Shown here: piece after piece, positions 1-11,379 of the stretch
Position numbering within the stretch: the stretch's first letter is position 1
Layout: every line of letters starts with the position of its first letter
From: Hyposmocoma kahamanoa
Taxonomy: Eukaryota; Arthropoda; Insecta; Lepidoptera; Cosmopterigidae
Direction of reading: 5' to 3'
Assembly: GCF_003589595.1 (NCBI RefSeq)
Contig: NW_020654878.1
Coordinates: 1,171,450-1,235,449, forward strand
Length of the DNA: 64,000 nt
The notes under the pieces: generated by a model
The model's input: only the letters and a program-made list of their open reading frames with translations
Databases searched by the model: none
Told to the model about the DNA's origin: nothing
Program-made: the position numbers and the translations under genes

Positions 1-142
1 TTATTTATTCAGAATAGATAGCCAACACAGCACATGTACAGGATATTATACATATCGAGGGTTTTAATGTTATTACTTTGTTATTTCAATGGCTACATAC
101 TTTCATTTTTGCATAGTAAGCATTAATTTTTTTGTTGTTTAG

Positions 143-388
143 GGATTTATAACAACAGACTTCTATAAAGTTTGGCCACGACATTACTACGACAAAATTA
201 CCGAAATGGAAACTCATAACACAATTATAGTTACGCGTAACTGCACTATCACCGACGTTAAGTTATATATAAGGTTTATATTTTAATATTACGATTATAT
301 TGAAGTTTCAAATTAATATAATTTCTTAATATAATGTTTTTTTAATTTTAGTTTTGAAGCTGGGCAGGGAATCATTAAAAATATCTAA
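143..388 (+). CDS. Putative last two exons of an unidentified host gene (3' partial)
   Basis: Seen: a pyrimidine-rich tract and AG at 141-142 precede an open stretch reading GFITTDFYKVWPRHYYDKI and ending in VTRNCTITD. A second tract plus AG at 350-351 precedes a short open stretch. Joining 143-261 to 352-388 (donor GT at 262, 90-bp intron, phase 2) gives a tail FEAGQGIIKNI and then TAA. Two other donors (237, giving phase 1 and a different tail; 257, giving a stop almost at once) are possible, so the exact join is uncertain. I do not recognise the protein family. No signal peptide, membrane segment or catalytic motif is visible. The upstream exons would lie outside the window. No AATAAA was found close downstream. 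This is the only sequence here that reads as coding without being a repeat; it could still be an unfamiliar transposon relic. Confidence 0.45.
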
Positions 389-534
389 TAGTCTATGAAA
401 TTGATTATAAGTTTTAGTAATTCTACTTATAGGAGTAAATATAGCAAGATTTGCGTCCTAGAGACACGAGGTCTAGGAGTAGTGAACCTAACCTTGCTGA
501 GAAGCGCTGAAGATTCATGCCGTCCGCTAACTTC

Positions 535-716
535 AGCTGCCTCCGTCCCAGGTTCGATTCCCGGGCCGAGAGAAATAATTGTAGGGCCTACAATTATTTC
601 TCTCGTGAGTTTGGGTGTAATTTGTGGTTGTCTATGTGTGTGTCCATGGCACCCGCGACACAGGGTTTCCCTAGTACGGGGCTATGTTGAGTGTGTGCGT
701 TATTTATATTTATTTA
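535..716 (+). repeat. Family A tRNA-derived SINE, copy 1, head deleted
   Basis: The body matches the other family A copies from the B-box (GGTTCGATTCC) through the CTCGTGAGTTTGGGTG segment to the GTGTGTGCGTTATTT tail. The A-box half of the tRNA-like head, present in copies 3 and 4, is missing between GCCTCCGT and CCCAGG. The copy is therefore dead for internal pol III transcription. It sits in the 3' flank of the putative gene at 143-388. Confidence 0.85.
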
Positions 717-1035
717 ACTGTGGAAAAAAAGTGACCAAATATTTTTTTGAGATATCATAAAAACCATAACCCAGTTTTAGATGCATCGTTAAGGTAGATT
801 CCGATAAGTCCAACACGTTAACTAATTTTAACTGTTTTTAAAAGATAATTTTATGCTCAATTTTTTTTTCATTTAAAACGGATATTTGACCATTTTAGTT
901 AATGGACGGCAGAATCTATTCAATTATTCACAATTTTATGGAAAAAATATAGATCCTCCATATTTCCCCGATTAGACAGAGACGGCACCCCGTATATTTT
1001 CAAGTGTTTGTTTCTTTTTCAATTTATCAAATTAA
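717..1035. other. Unannotated AT-rich spacer
   Basis: No repeat copy, coding potential or terminal structure is recognised here. Confidence 0.5.
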
Positions 1036-1205
1036 TAATAATAATAATAATAATCTTTATTTACTCTTACAAGGGTACAAAGTTTTAACAATGTAATTTA
1101 CATGAAAATGCTTAAATAATAGGGTACCTTTGCAAGAGACTGGAGTCTATACTAGGAACTAACCTGTGTGACAGATCTCCAGGCTCTCACCCAACCTGAT
1201 AAAAC
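1036..1205 (-). repeat. Probable LINE 3' end with (ATT)n tail
   Basis: On the minus strand a unique-looking stretch runs into GTAAATAAAG and then a run of ATT triplets. This is the usual layout of a non-LTR retrotransposon 3' UTR with polyadenylation signal and microsatellite tail. No coding remnant is attached, so the clade cannot be given. Confidence 0.45.
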
Positions 1206-1299
1206 CGTGTTTGAAAAAGCAGTTGCAATCAACATCAATTTTTACAATCATCAAATTAGTTACTATTACAGTTAACTATATGATATACTTATATATATA

Positions 1300-1560
1300 T
1301 CGGTACTAAAATAACCCACCTCAAAAGTTCGTGGAATAGCATCTATTTGCAAAGTTTTATTGTAATTGGGTAACGGAAAATGCGGGAAACCAGATCCATC
1401 CCCTGGCTTACTACCGGTAGAGGTCGATTATTTTCTTCAAATTTAAATGCGACCGCTACTGGCATACCCTCCTTTCAATAAAAAAGAATCAAAAAGAGTT
1501 ATCGCGTAACAAACATGCAAAGAAATAATACTCAATTGGAGAACCGCCTCCTTTTTTTAA
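1300..1560 (-). repeat. Family R repeat, copy 1
   Basis: Minus-strand copy of the repeat that runs from CCGACTTCAAAAAAGGAGG through TTGTTGGAAAG to CACGAACTTTTGAGGTCGG. It is nearly full length and has no coding capacity. No clean terminal repeats or target duplication were found, so the class (MITE or Helitron-like) is undecided. Confidence 0.75.
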
Positions 1561-1601
1561 TGTCTGTCAAAAACTATTTCATTGATAATTGAAATAAATA
1601 G

Positions 1602-1745
1602 ACTCACCCTGAGACATAAGTTGACAAGTCCCACGAGCTTTTAATTTCACCAGCACACTGTTATGCTGCTTGGCGGCAGAGATGGGTAAGGTGCCAGTAC
1701 TTCCTTGCTCCAATTCCTTCACAAAGAGGTCTATTGCTGTTAAAC
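1602..1745 (-). repeat. Family M element, copy 1 (partial)
   Basis: Minus-strand match to the A-tailed family M. The shared blocks are GACATAAGTTGACAAGTCCC, the TTTCACCAGCAC block, the CTTGGCGGCAGA block and the AAGGAGCTCTACTGC start. The first half is best kept; the segment carrying the GGAACGCAGTAATG motif is deleted. Confidence 0.8.
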
Positions 1746-2199
1746 TGTAGTTACCTAACAACAAACCTGTCAACAATAAACAAATTCATTTGATATGTAC
1801 TACCAAATAATATGTACCATTATGATATTCAATAAAATTAATATTAGGTACCTTATATTTAACTTACCTAAGAACATATTAACTTAAGCCTTAAGGACAC
1901 GTTTTGGTAAACACAGAAAAGATTTGTCAAAGTCTTCACATAAATCTTAGTTCACCCCTGTCCACTAACAAAAATATGTATTGATCGGTTCCGGGCCGCC
2001 TTAAATAAACTCCACCACTTTCCGGACGATTTCACGTTAGACGACACGATTACAATACTGATTTGAAAATAAACCTCAATCTCTATGTAGAAAGGTTGCT
2101 TTTCGATTGAGAGGAGGTTAGCTCGAATTCTAAGTTTACTTTACATACATTTATCGATGTTTAACTTCAACAAGAACCATTACTTAAAGACAAAAGTCA

Positions 2200-2338
2200 G
2201 TGTTGCCAGCGATGACCTACGGCTCTGAGACGTGGTCACTTACTATGGGCCTCAAAAAATCTCAAAGTCACTCAACGAGCTCTCTACGTGATCGAATCAG
2301 AAATGAGGAGATCCGTAGAAGAACGGAAGTCACCGACT
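2200..2338 (+). pseudogene. RTE-type LINE reverse transcriptase fragment
   Basis: Plus-strand frames read PAMTYGSETWSLTMGL and then, after a frame change, LRDRIRNEEIRRRTEVTD. These two blocks follow the reverse transcriptase core in the C-terminal part of RTE/BovB-like retrotransposon polyproteins; the second is also visible, diverged, in the copy at 32.3 kb. The residues between them are partly deleted. The piece is about 46 codons with at least one frameshift and no catalytic box, so it is a short dead fragment. Confidence 0.75.
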
Positions 2339-2527
2339 GGTAGAGATTTTTTATTTCTTCTATTTCCAATAGTTCAGAGTCCAGACTAATGCCCCCATAT
2401 TGGTGGGACGACAAGCAAACACCAAATTACCCGTCTAGCCACCGGGTCACTACGATGGTACTACGGGTCTGGTAGGGTATCAAGCACATAGTTAAATGAA
2501 GAAATGAGGACCAAAATTTCATCAGTA

Positions 2528-2620
2528 CAGTCAACTGAACAAATGGGGAAAAGGAGTCTCGCTAGTTCAGTCAACTGAACAAACGGGAAAAAATCTCATT
2601 AGCTCAGTCAACTGAACTGG
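2528..2620 (+). repeat. Short tandem array, unit about 37-40 bp
   Basis: Three tandem starts of CAGTCAACTGAAC occur at 2528, 2568 and 2605. The first two units carry a similar GGGAAAA...TCTC spacer. The CAACTGAAC core recurs in the element at 61.5-62.4 kb. Confidence 0.7.
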
Positions 2621-2639
2621 ACAATTGAATTAATGGGAA

Positions 2640-3679
2640 TAGAGGTGAGAATTAACCGCTCTCCTCCCTCGGCTACACCAATGTAATAAACTAACTAAAA
2701 CGTCGTGAAATTCCACTACAACCCCACTAAACTTCGTTCCAATATCACTAGATTATATCACAATTTGGCATATTATTTCCTAAATTAAGAGGGAAGTTTA
2801 AGTGTTTATAACTACATTAAAGTCTGCACGTTTATCCGAGATTATTGCGCTTATCAGAGTGATTTCGCGACTGAGGGGAACTATTAGGTGCTATAAAAAT
2901 TTATTAAAACACTTGAAGGTTGTAATCACGGAAGAAAAAAAAACCAATTTAAGTGCTTTAAGCCTCGATCACTACGAGAACCGATCTCGCCAAAACTCAC
3001 ACTCAATCTTGATATTGATTGGTCGTAGTTTCAAATATTTAAAAAGAAATAACAAATTCTGGATTGTTAATATAATTTGAACTTTACCTTGTTGGCATAT
3101 CGTTGAAAGTTCTATACCATCAATACTTATTATTACAGGTTACGACGTTTTGATATAAATTGACATTTCAATCAATGTGCGGCCATCTAGCTATTAATTG
3201 CTGAACGACGCCAAAGTCATTAATTTAGTTCTCCAAAAAAGAAGCGACCATATTGCAGGGGTATAAGCTTTATTTTTTCTAGGATTTTAGAATTTGCACG
3301 AAAGAATGACACAACCATACCATACAAAGCGAAAATGCTGGTCAGATAGGACTTTCGAGACCGATAGTTGGCACGCGTCTGACCCTAACTAACCACTTCT
3401 ACTGTATTTATTGTTCTGTGGTTGTAATATGTATATTTCGATCTTTTTCTAGAACAGCGGCCTATCTCAATAGTACTTTATGCAATCGTTTCATAATGAG
3501 GGTTCTTAATATCGAGTACCGTAAGCATCGAGTACGTACTCGATGACCGTAAGTAAAGGTACGAGACTTTAAAACCTAGTTATATAATAGCAGCATACAA
3601 TAGTTTTTCTACGAGTAAAGTAGAATAATGAAACACAATCAATATTTATAGATCATGACACAAATAAATAATTGTTTAC
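2640..3679. other. Unannotated AT-rich stretch
   Basis: No coding similarity, tRNA-like head or inverted-repeat end was recognised. Short ORFs here show no protein motif and no splice context. Confidence 0.5.
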
Positions 3680-3885
3680 CGACTTTAAAAAACCGAGTAG
3701 GTTCTCAATTTGACAGTATTTTTTTGTGTGTATGGTATGTGATTACGAACTGTCCGATTTTGATGATTCCTTTTTGTTGGAAAAACTCAACGAAGAACTC
3801 AAATTTTGAAGAAAATGTTCCACCTCTGAGGGTGCTAAACTAGGGGATGAATCCAGTTCGCACATTTTCCGGTAGCCGATTGTTA
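3680..3885 (+). repeat. Family R repeat, copy 2
   Basis: Plus-strand copy. It keeps the GAGTAGGTTCTCAATT start, TTTTGATGATTC, the TGTTGGAAA block and GGGGATGAATCC. The right end (CACGAACTTTTGAGG) is missing. Confidence 0.7.
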
Positions 3886-6360
3886 ACTTTATTATTTATT
3901 TATTTATTTATTAAGGCTTTGGCAAAGCCATCAGCCTAAACATGAAGTTTAATTATGTTTCTGTAAATGTGGCCGCCACAAAGAGGATAGGCAATTTGAG
4001 GCGGCGTGCTTGGATTGACTCGGGATTCCTTAAAACGGGCCGATACGGGTATTCTAGTTCGAGATTCATATAATTTCGCGTTTTAATCTTCGATTAAGGC
4101 ACAATAGCACTATCCTATTCCACTTTAAACTAGATTTCACAAAATAATTGAAAGTCAAAATAAAAACGAAACTTTTCCCTCCAAAAGATCCAGAGCGAAT
4201 CACCAAAATTAACAATCCACGACAACAAACTCAAACGAAAGCCTAACAATCGCTTCAAAACAAAAAACCAAAGAGATCCGTGATTGGCTTGTTATATTTT
4301 AACCAATCAGGACATAGCAGAGCATTTGTGTAGCGTCTTAATTGATATTTTATATTGTTTTAAATATTTTTATATAACAAATAGTTACGTCTTTCTACAT
4401 GTTATGTAATGTTTTGAGATATTATTGAATAAAATAATTTGAATTTTAATAACATTTTCACAAATATAGTGACGTTATTCTATTCAGGAACACATTAACG
4501 CATTTAAGAAGACTCTTTTAATAAGCAAAAAAAATACGACGTTCTTTATTTGAAACTGAATTTTTTTAGTTCAGTATGGTACTCGCCACAGGCAATAGAA
4601 TTTTGGTTCAGAATGGTAATATGAAATTTTAGTTGACAGATTAAAGTACAGGAGTAGAAAAAAGCTTGTATGTACTTCATGAAGATGATTGATGGTTTAA
4701 AACAAGGATGTTCTGGACAAAGTGAAACATGGCAACAACATCGCAAAGACGAGAAAATTGGAGAGGAGTTATTGTGAGCTACCATATCGGATAACGGTAT
4801 GACGAATGTACAAGAAATCTTACTGATAGGTATAAGTAGAAGGGGCACGCGTGGGCGAGAATGCTCAAAATAAACCATTTTCACTTGAAAAGAGTAAACT
4901 GAGTACTGTATACTGTTAGTTAAATTCCGAAAGAATTGGAAAAATTTAAAAAAATTGGGAAAATATAGTTTCGAAATCTCATATTATGTTCTACGTTTAA
5001 AAATATCTTTTGAACTTTTATTTAACGTGAATTATAAAAAAGAAACCTTTTTATTGGCTCCATCGTTTCCGTTCAGGTACTTCAACTTTTGACAGGTGTC
5101 AACGTCAAGTGTGGAAATTTACAGGAAAAATAGCCGGAAAAATATTTAGTTTCCTGAAAAACATGATTTTTTTTCAAAATGGAAATGATTCCATGACTCA
5201 ACACTAGTACTTGTACGCTTTGTACCCATGTGATTTATATTCTACACCATAACAAAAAAGATTTTTTCATTAACTAACAGAACATGGCGCAGTTGGTAGG
5301 GTAATAAAACCCCCGTAAAATTGTTGTAAATGTCTAAAGAAGTTGATGAACAAAGCAGAGTCTTTAAAATATTTTATAAAAGGACATCAGTCAAGAACAC
5401 ATCAAACTAGTCACTTTGGACTTTATCGCTCTTATTGCAAGCAGCGTAGAGTTGAATTTAAATCTTAAGTGTCAAAACCCATGAGATTTTTTTTCTAAAA
5501 TACGTCTTAGGTGTCAAAAGATATATACACACCTACACGAGCATAGATCTAAGGTTATGATGATGGTAACACTGCCGTGTTGCTCGAATGTCTCGCGACA
5601 CATTGCCACACATTCGATATTATAAGGAAATATATGTTTTAAAATATTTAAATTAGAAAATAGAAAAACGTTTACATTCTTATTAATGTTATTTAGCTAA
5701 AAACCAGTTTAAACCAACTACTTCAATCTATAGACAAGAACATTCACAGCAACTACACGTTCCAAACAAAACACTATCACTAGCGATAGTTTTAATGTTG
5801 AATTTTGTCAAAGAGCATCAATACCGCATTATAGTGTACAAACGTGACATTTGACGTGACGTGACACCTGTTGGGAATGAGCTAGGCAGGCAGATAATAT
5901 TGAGTGTTTATTAATGAGATTTATCCATAGTTGGGAAATTAACGTAAAGCTCCTGGTAAAGTCGCTGTTGTATATCACAATACATATCATTTTGTTTTAC
6001 CTGGGTCAAAGGCCTTCCGCCTTCTATCAATAATTATTATATTACTATAAAGCAAAATTAAGTAAAAGAAAAAAATAAAGTCAAGTTGTTGAAATTATTG
6101 ATGTTATGACAAGTACTGTTCCTTGAGGAAAGGCTAAGGAAAATCTTTAGATCGTGCAGCTTAGTCTATTTTTATATTTTTTAAATTTAGATTATTGGTA
6201 ACAAACAACAACACTCTGTTGCTTATTAATCTATGATATTGAACTGTTGTGTCTTCACTGCACATCAGTGAAATACAGCGTGTGTTTCGAACGCCGCATC
6301 TAGTCCTCCAGTACATATACTTATATCGTTGGTTTAAACGAATCTTTGAGTGGCTAGACC
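3886..6360. other. Unannotated stretch with one weak foldback relic
   Basis: About 2.5 kb without recognisable genes. A diverged relative of the foldback at 20.77 kb lies near 5385-5480 (AGTCAAGAACACATC, with AAATCTTAAGTGTC further right). A 112-codon minus-strand frame at 4546-4884 has no recognisable motif. A TTTA run at 3891-3915 is a simple repeat. Confidence 0.5.
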
Positions 6361-6469
6361 GATAAAGCATGATATTTTCTATAAAATTTGTATTTAAGCC
6401 TTTTCTTTCCCAAAGTATTTTTTTATCATCAACCTATTTATACGTCCCATTGCCGGTCAAGGGAAAAGA

Positions 6470-6605
6470 GTTCTCAGGCAAGGGTTTAGGTTGTAGTCCA
6501 CCATGCTGGCCGAATGTGAGTCGAGTTTTTGACGTGCACGTTTCTTTGACGAAGTTTTTTTTTCACCGCAAAACTCATGGAAAATTTCGCGCATATTCCG
6601 AGAAA
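6470..6605 (+). repeat. Diverged fragment of a common lepidopteran repeat
   Basis: The phrase GGTTGTAGTCCACCATGCTG and the following block resemble a dispersed repeat I recall from many moth and butterfly genomes. The match is from memory and only partial. Confidence 0.4.
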
Positions 6606-7119
6606 CCATTAGGGTACCACGGTTTTTTTTAATATATATATATTTATTTATTTGTTACCATACAAATCTACATTCACAGTGACATTGCTAAATTGGCATG
6701 AAAATAATGGAAGAATTTGCTTACCTTTACGTACCAAATAACGACTTATATTGAACTTGTTACAATTTAATTTTATTGACAAAATTGGCATGTAAACATG
6801 TTTATTTGTACCATTTTTGCTATTGGGTATTTTGGTACCTTTGTTTGGCTAGATAACGGCCTTAGAGGTATATAATAAAATTTTAAAAACATGAGGTTAC
6901 AACATTTTCGCATTGAAATGAAAGAAGTTAGCTCTATCGATCGATCTAGGTTTGATATGTTCGCATAGAAGACATTAATAATGTCACAATAAATTTATAA
7001 TAAATGCATTTACGCGGTAGAAACTCACTGACGGGGTATAACCCTATAATCTCATTATATTTGGTACATACTAATGTAGGAATTTTGATATTATCATTAT
7101 TTGTCTTACTTTTTTTTAT

Positions 7120-7321
7120 AACGCACGCACTCTACGCACTAAGGAAACTCTATGTCTCGGGTGCCATGGACACACACATAGACAACCACAAATTGCACCC
7201 AAACTCACGAGAGACATAAATGTAGACCATACAAATATTTCTTCCGGCCCGGGAATCGAACCTGGGACCTCAGCGTGGCAGTCCGCACTGGCATGGTAAC
7301 CGTTCGTCCACAGAGGCAGTT
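7120..7321 (-). repeat. Family A SINE, copy 2
   Basis: Minus-strand copy, essentially full length. Read on the minus strand it begins with the tRNA-like head (ACTGCCTCTGTGGACGAACG), has an intact B-box, and ends in the GTGCGTTAT tail. A 5-bp insertion lies in the anticodon-side region (GCCAGTGCGGACTG). Confidence 0.85.
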
Positions 7322-8113
7322 GAATTATATATATTTGTTTACGTATTAATTATAATGTATAATAATAGTAAATGTAATATGTAGCATTATTTATATTTTT
7401 TATTTTGCGCCTATTGCTGAAATTGGTTTATTGAAAATTAGTGCTGGGGTAAGTAACTTACTGCAGCATATTATGCTGAGATAAGTCCATGACATTGGCA
7501 TGACGCTGCAACACAGACCATAACAAACATCGAGTGTATAACCAGAAGTAGAGACGAAATGTCATTTAATTTGTTTGAAAACTATTCTGCCAAATCATTA
7601 CGGTGACAACTGCGCTTTGATTTACCAGCCCGAATCAGAAACAATTGAAGGGTGTCAATTGTGTCATTCCAAATCGACCAGTTTAACTTGAGCTTTGCTG
7701 TAATTGACGAAAATTTAAAAGTTGCATATTTAATATTTAATTACCGATGAAATGTGATTCAGTTTGTTTTGTAATTAGATGTTTTGCTGTTTTTACCACA
7801 CCACCGAATCTAACAGCTCCCCCATTGTTAGAGATATTATTTTTATTACAATCAATACAGAATATTTTTGGAATATACGGAGACGTACACACAGGTCAGT
7901 TGTTGACGCTGCACTATTTCCGCTTTCTAATTTGTTATTTCAGCGCAAACGAGAGTTGATATTTAAAAGTGATATAAGGCTCATTTGCCTGAAGACTTGC
8001 CAGTGATGAATGGCGCTTATTTCGTCTCTATTTCTGGTTATATACTCGATGATACCAAACTATCTACTTTTAATGTTTACTTTAGTTTTAATTGTAATTA
8101 TATGTCAAATAAT
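7322..8113. other. Unannotated AT-rich stretch
   Basis: Overlapping short plus-strand ORFs at 7747-8006 show no motif. Nothing else is recognised up to the MITE at 8122. Confidence 0.5.
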
Positions 8114-8121
8114 GATTGAAT

Positions 8122-8499
8122 CTTAGAATAATAACGCATAGAATAATAGTTTCATATCAAACGAACTGTCACAAGTGAGGCAAAAATCAAATTCATGTAG
8201 GCTAGTTTTAGTAGTAGCTTAATTTTCGGTTTTAGTGAATATTTATATAAAAATACAAGTTGAAACGCGTTACTTCCTTGTGGAATGTGATGTTAGTATC
8301 TATTTTATGTTTGTCTGACGTATTTTTACACTCATTTACCGCACATTTCGTAATTTTTAGCTAAAATTCTTGAGCTGTTCGCGGTGCAAGTTGACCTTGA
8401 GCACTGAAGGCCCGCCCGCTCGTGTAGGCCCTTTAGGAGCACTTCAATTTGCCTCACTTAGCGTGTGCGGACTAGGTTTCTATGCGCTATTATTCTAAG
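8122..8499 (+). mobile_element. MITE with CTTAGAATAATAACGC ends, copy 1 (8-bp TSD)
   Basis: A 378-bp element with inverted ends CTTAGAATAATAACGCATAG / CTATGCGCTATTATTCTAAG. It is flanked by the exact duplication GATTGAAT (8114-8121 and 8500-8507). Subterminal TGAGGCAAA motifs occur in inverted orientation near both ends. It has no ORF. The 8-bp duplication fits hAT- or P-type transposases. The second copy, in opposite orientation, is at 27,878. Confidence 0.92.
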
Positions 8500-8764
8500 G
8501 ATTGAATGATTGAAATAAACCACAGAAAAAACAGTTTACACACAAACTGTTTTTTGTGTGGTTTTGTGCCAATGAAAGTATGTCTATGTCTAAAAATAAA
8601 AGGGTTTCAAAAGACATAGGAAAAGATTTGTTAAGCTTTCGCAATTGTTACATATTGGAAATAAGTTTAAAGAAATTAACTTTGTTATACTAGCGTTACA
8701 GTATATTTCTGAAATTGTAAATCATGTTAAGAAGAATATTCATTTTTTATTTACAAGTTACGAA

Positions 8765-9085
8765 TGTTTATTTACAAAGAGCAACCCCTAAAGTTTCTGG
8801 TTCATTCTTCTCAGGAGAATCTGCTTATATAAAGATGTATGGAAAGACGACGTGGCTCCAGAATCCACACAAATTTGATTCAAAGTGTATTCCATAGCAT
8901 TTAAGTTTATTTGAAAATGCAATTCCTAGAGTTTCTTGCTCGTTCTTCTCAGGGAGGTCAGCGTTTTGAACGAGCAGCATCTTAAATGTGACGATTTCAA
9001 GTGTAAATTTATTTTACCTATGGAATAAATAATCTTTGACTTTGACTTTGACTTTACGAATGAGCAGTAGAGTTTAATCAATGAT
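8765..9085 (+). repeat. LINE tail interrupted by a second LINE tail
   Basis: An outer LINE 3' tail (CATTCTTCTCAGGAGAATC at about 8800, resuming as GAATGAGCAGTAGAG at 9058) is split by an inner tail at about 8827-9056. The inner one contains TTTCTTGCTCGTTCTTCTC, a polyadenylation-type AATAAATAATC and ends in (TTTGAC)n. The inner tail recurs inverted at 63,600-63,830. Outer-type tails recur at 36.2 and 56.2 kb. Confidence 0.7.
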
Positions 9086-9102
9086 TTTTATTTTTTTTTT
9101 TA

Positions 9103-9223
9103 AAACCGGAAAACAGTAATGCTGCCACTACTGCTTATAATACTGCTTGGCGGTAGAAATAGGTAAGGTGGCAGCACTTCCCTGGACGAACACTTTCACA
9201 ACGAGCTCTACTGCTTTTGATTT
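9103..9223 (-). repeat. Family M element, copy 2 (5' part)
   Basis: Minus-strand match from GAGCTCTACTGC back to the AAACCGGAA block. Only the first ~120 bp of the family consensus is present. Confidence 0.8.
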
Positions 9224-9334
9224 CAAGTGTAATGTGCTTACCTATAATTATCAAAGTCAAAGATTTTTTCTATTTTTTTTTTGAGAATCTAATTTGCTTA
9301 TTTTTCTTTTTTTTTTCAAATAAACAAATTTTTC

Positions 9335-9612
9335 GGGACGTCGGATATTTTTGCCATGGTCCCTTGGGGCCGCAATCGAATCTTTTAGTTCGTCTCGTTG
9401 AAGCCTCCAGTGACTAAAAGCCTAGTAGCTTCCGTTTCATAATAAACCTAGCTATCCAACGGGGAACATTACCAGCCAAGGGCATGATGGCCCAGAGCAC
9501 AGCCGTTGTTGAAATTTTAATGTCTTTTTCTTGTCATATATATTAAACATAATGTGTCTTGTGCCTACTCTTAATTATACATAAACAGAAATATAATAAA
9601 ACCCTTAGGGAT
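9335..9612 (+). pseudogene. LINE C-terminal coding remnant and 3' UTR
   Basis: One plus-strand frame reads GPLGPQSNLLVRLVEASSD, an in-frame TAA, then INLAIQRGN, and stops near 9508. The AIQRGN block and the GPLGP block are features I recall from C-termini of lepidopteran non-LTR retrotransposons. The following AT-rich segment with AATAAAACCC looks like its 3' UTR. The clade is not assignable from this piece. Confidence 0.55.
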
Positions 9613-9639
9613 AAATGAAAACTTTATAATTTATTTTAT

Positions 9640-9772
9640 GATATCAACGTGAAGTGACCATGACGCGACGTCGTGTGCGTGGTGGTAAGCGACAGGCCTG
9701 TCCACTGCCACTGCCCCCGACACCCTGAGATATAGTTGACAAGTCCCATGTGACTGTGACTTCACCAAGGCT
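9640..9772 (-). repeat. Family M element, copy 3 (3' part)
   Basis: Minus-strand copy of the 3' half: GTCGTGTGCGTGGTGGTAAG, the CTGTCCACTGCCACTG block and TTGACAAGTCCCATGTG. It lacks the 5' half. Confidence 0.8.
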
Positions 9773-10264
9773 CCAAGTATATAATTTTTTTTGAAACCAC
9801 TCGTTATTGTAAATCCATTGAGACGTCCACTGACATTTTGATAGCAATTGTGATAAAATTTGTTATTCTGCTAAATATAAAATCAGAAGTACGCCGAAGC
9901 CACCTCCTCTGTCACACAGATATCATAAGACGTTTGAAACGGACAAAACCATTTGAGCTAGTGTCAGTGTATGATTAAAAATAGTGCCATTGACACTGAA
10001 CATAAAGATCACATGATATATGGGTCTAAGCCTTAATAGATAATAAGAAAATTGCCACTGAGTGAATTCTGAGTTCAGTGGTTTATTTATTAGATTACGT
10101 GAAATGTAAATTACTTATTAGTTTTGTATTTGACTAGAGTGCAATGTATATAAGTACTTTACTAGTGCCTTATAAATAAATGAAAAAAAAAAGTCAATCA
10201 CTAACGATTGATGTTGCTTAAGTAAAACTATCATGGAAATTATTTTAATTTTTTTTAATCTAGT

Positions 10265-10450
10265 TTTAACCGACTTCAATAAAAGGATGAGGTTCTCAAT
10301 TCGTCTGTATGTTTGTGTAAATGTTACGCGATAACTCCGGGGCATTTGTCAATCGATTTAGATGATTCTTTTATTTGTTGGAAACCTCAGAGGGTACCTC
10401 AGGAGCGGTCTCATTTAAATTTGAAATGACTTTTGAGGTCGGTTTCTCTG
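10265..10450 (+). repeat. Family R repeat, copy 3
   Basis: Plus-strand copy starting CCGACTTCAATAAAAGGATG with the GTTACGCGATAACTCCG and GATGATTCTTTTATTTG blocks. It ends with TTTTGAGGTCGG and carries an internal deletion. Confidence 0.75.
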
Positions 10451-11300
10451 TATTGATTAGTTATTTGATGTCAAATACGAGCAATTAGTCGACTAAGGCA
10501 TCGATGTACCATCGTCTCGCAATTGAAGAGCTGAATACCAAAAAATTTTAATGGCAGTTGAATAGTAGCTCAATATCTACCCATTAATTAACTTTTACCA
10601 GAATACAACACATACAAAATCCTGCCATAGACACTCTACGACACACAACTGAGATGATCCTGTGTTCTTACCCTTTAAAACCGGAACGCAGAAATGCCCA
10701 TCGTTGTTTCGTGGCAGAAATAGATATTGTATTTTATATACACATGTTTCTGTACAAACTAACATTTTTCCTAATTTTTTTCAAACATAACATCGTCGTT
10801 TGTAAAAGTGTAGGATTATATATCCAAATAGCAAGTCATATTTCCGGCTTAATGTATCTAACAAGATTTTTCTTTGAATTTCTTATACTCCTTCACGTAT
10901 TCATATAGCAATAAGTTTGGGGCGTGTTATTCGAAACATTATGTACATAAGGAAAATGTTTTCTCCAGAGTGCGTATACATGTAACATGATATTTCGTAA
11001 TGAATTACCATCTCACAATTGCTTTATGTGTTCAATTATAATTAGTTACATATCTTGTATTTATGTAATCCCAATATATAGGTGGAGTTTTTGTGTTTCC
11101 TTTTTAGAAATAGGCCCAAGTTCCCTTTTATCGTAGTAATACCGTGGCCTAACTGGATTACGGGAACGTAATAAAGATACTCGACTGTTTCTATCACTAT
11201 GCTGTGACAAACTACACGTGCTTATTACAATAAATGGGTTCTATTTCTATTTCTTGTTATCGTGTGTATGTCCGCAGTATAGGTCCTTGGGAAAGACTTC
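10451..11300. other. Unannotated AT-rich stretch
   Basis: No repeat family, coding similarity or structured end is recognised in these 850 bases. Confidence 0.5.
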
Positions 11301-11379
11301 ATCTAGGTAAGTACTGCTAGAATCTGAGGATTACTGCATTCTGGTCTGAATGGATAGGTGTAACTAAAGACATGGAACT

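Noticed and set aside
4546..4884. 112-codon minus-strand ORF
   Set aside because: No motif, cysteine-rich by chance composition, no splice signals or repeats supporting it.
5280..5330. CATGGCGCAGTTGGTAGGG as a tRNA A-box
   Set aside because: No B-box follows at tRNA spacing and no relation to the SINE heads was found.
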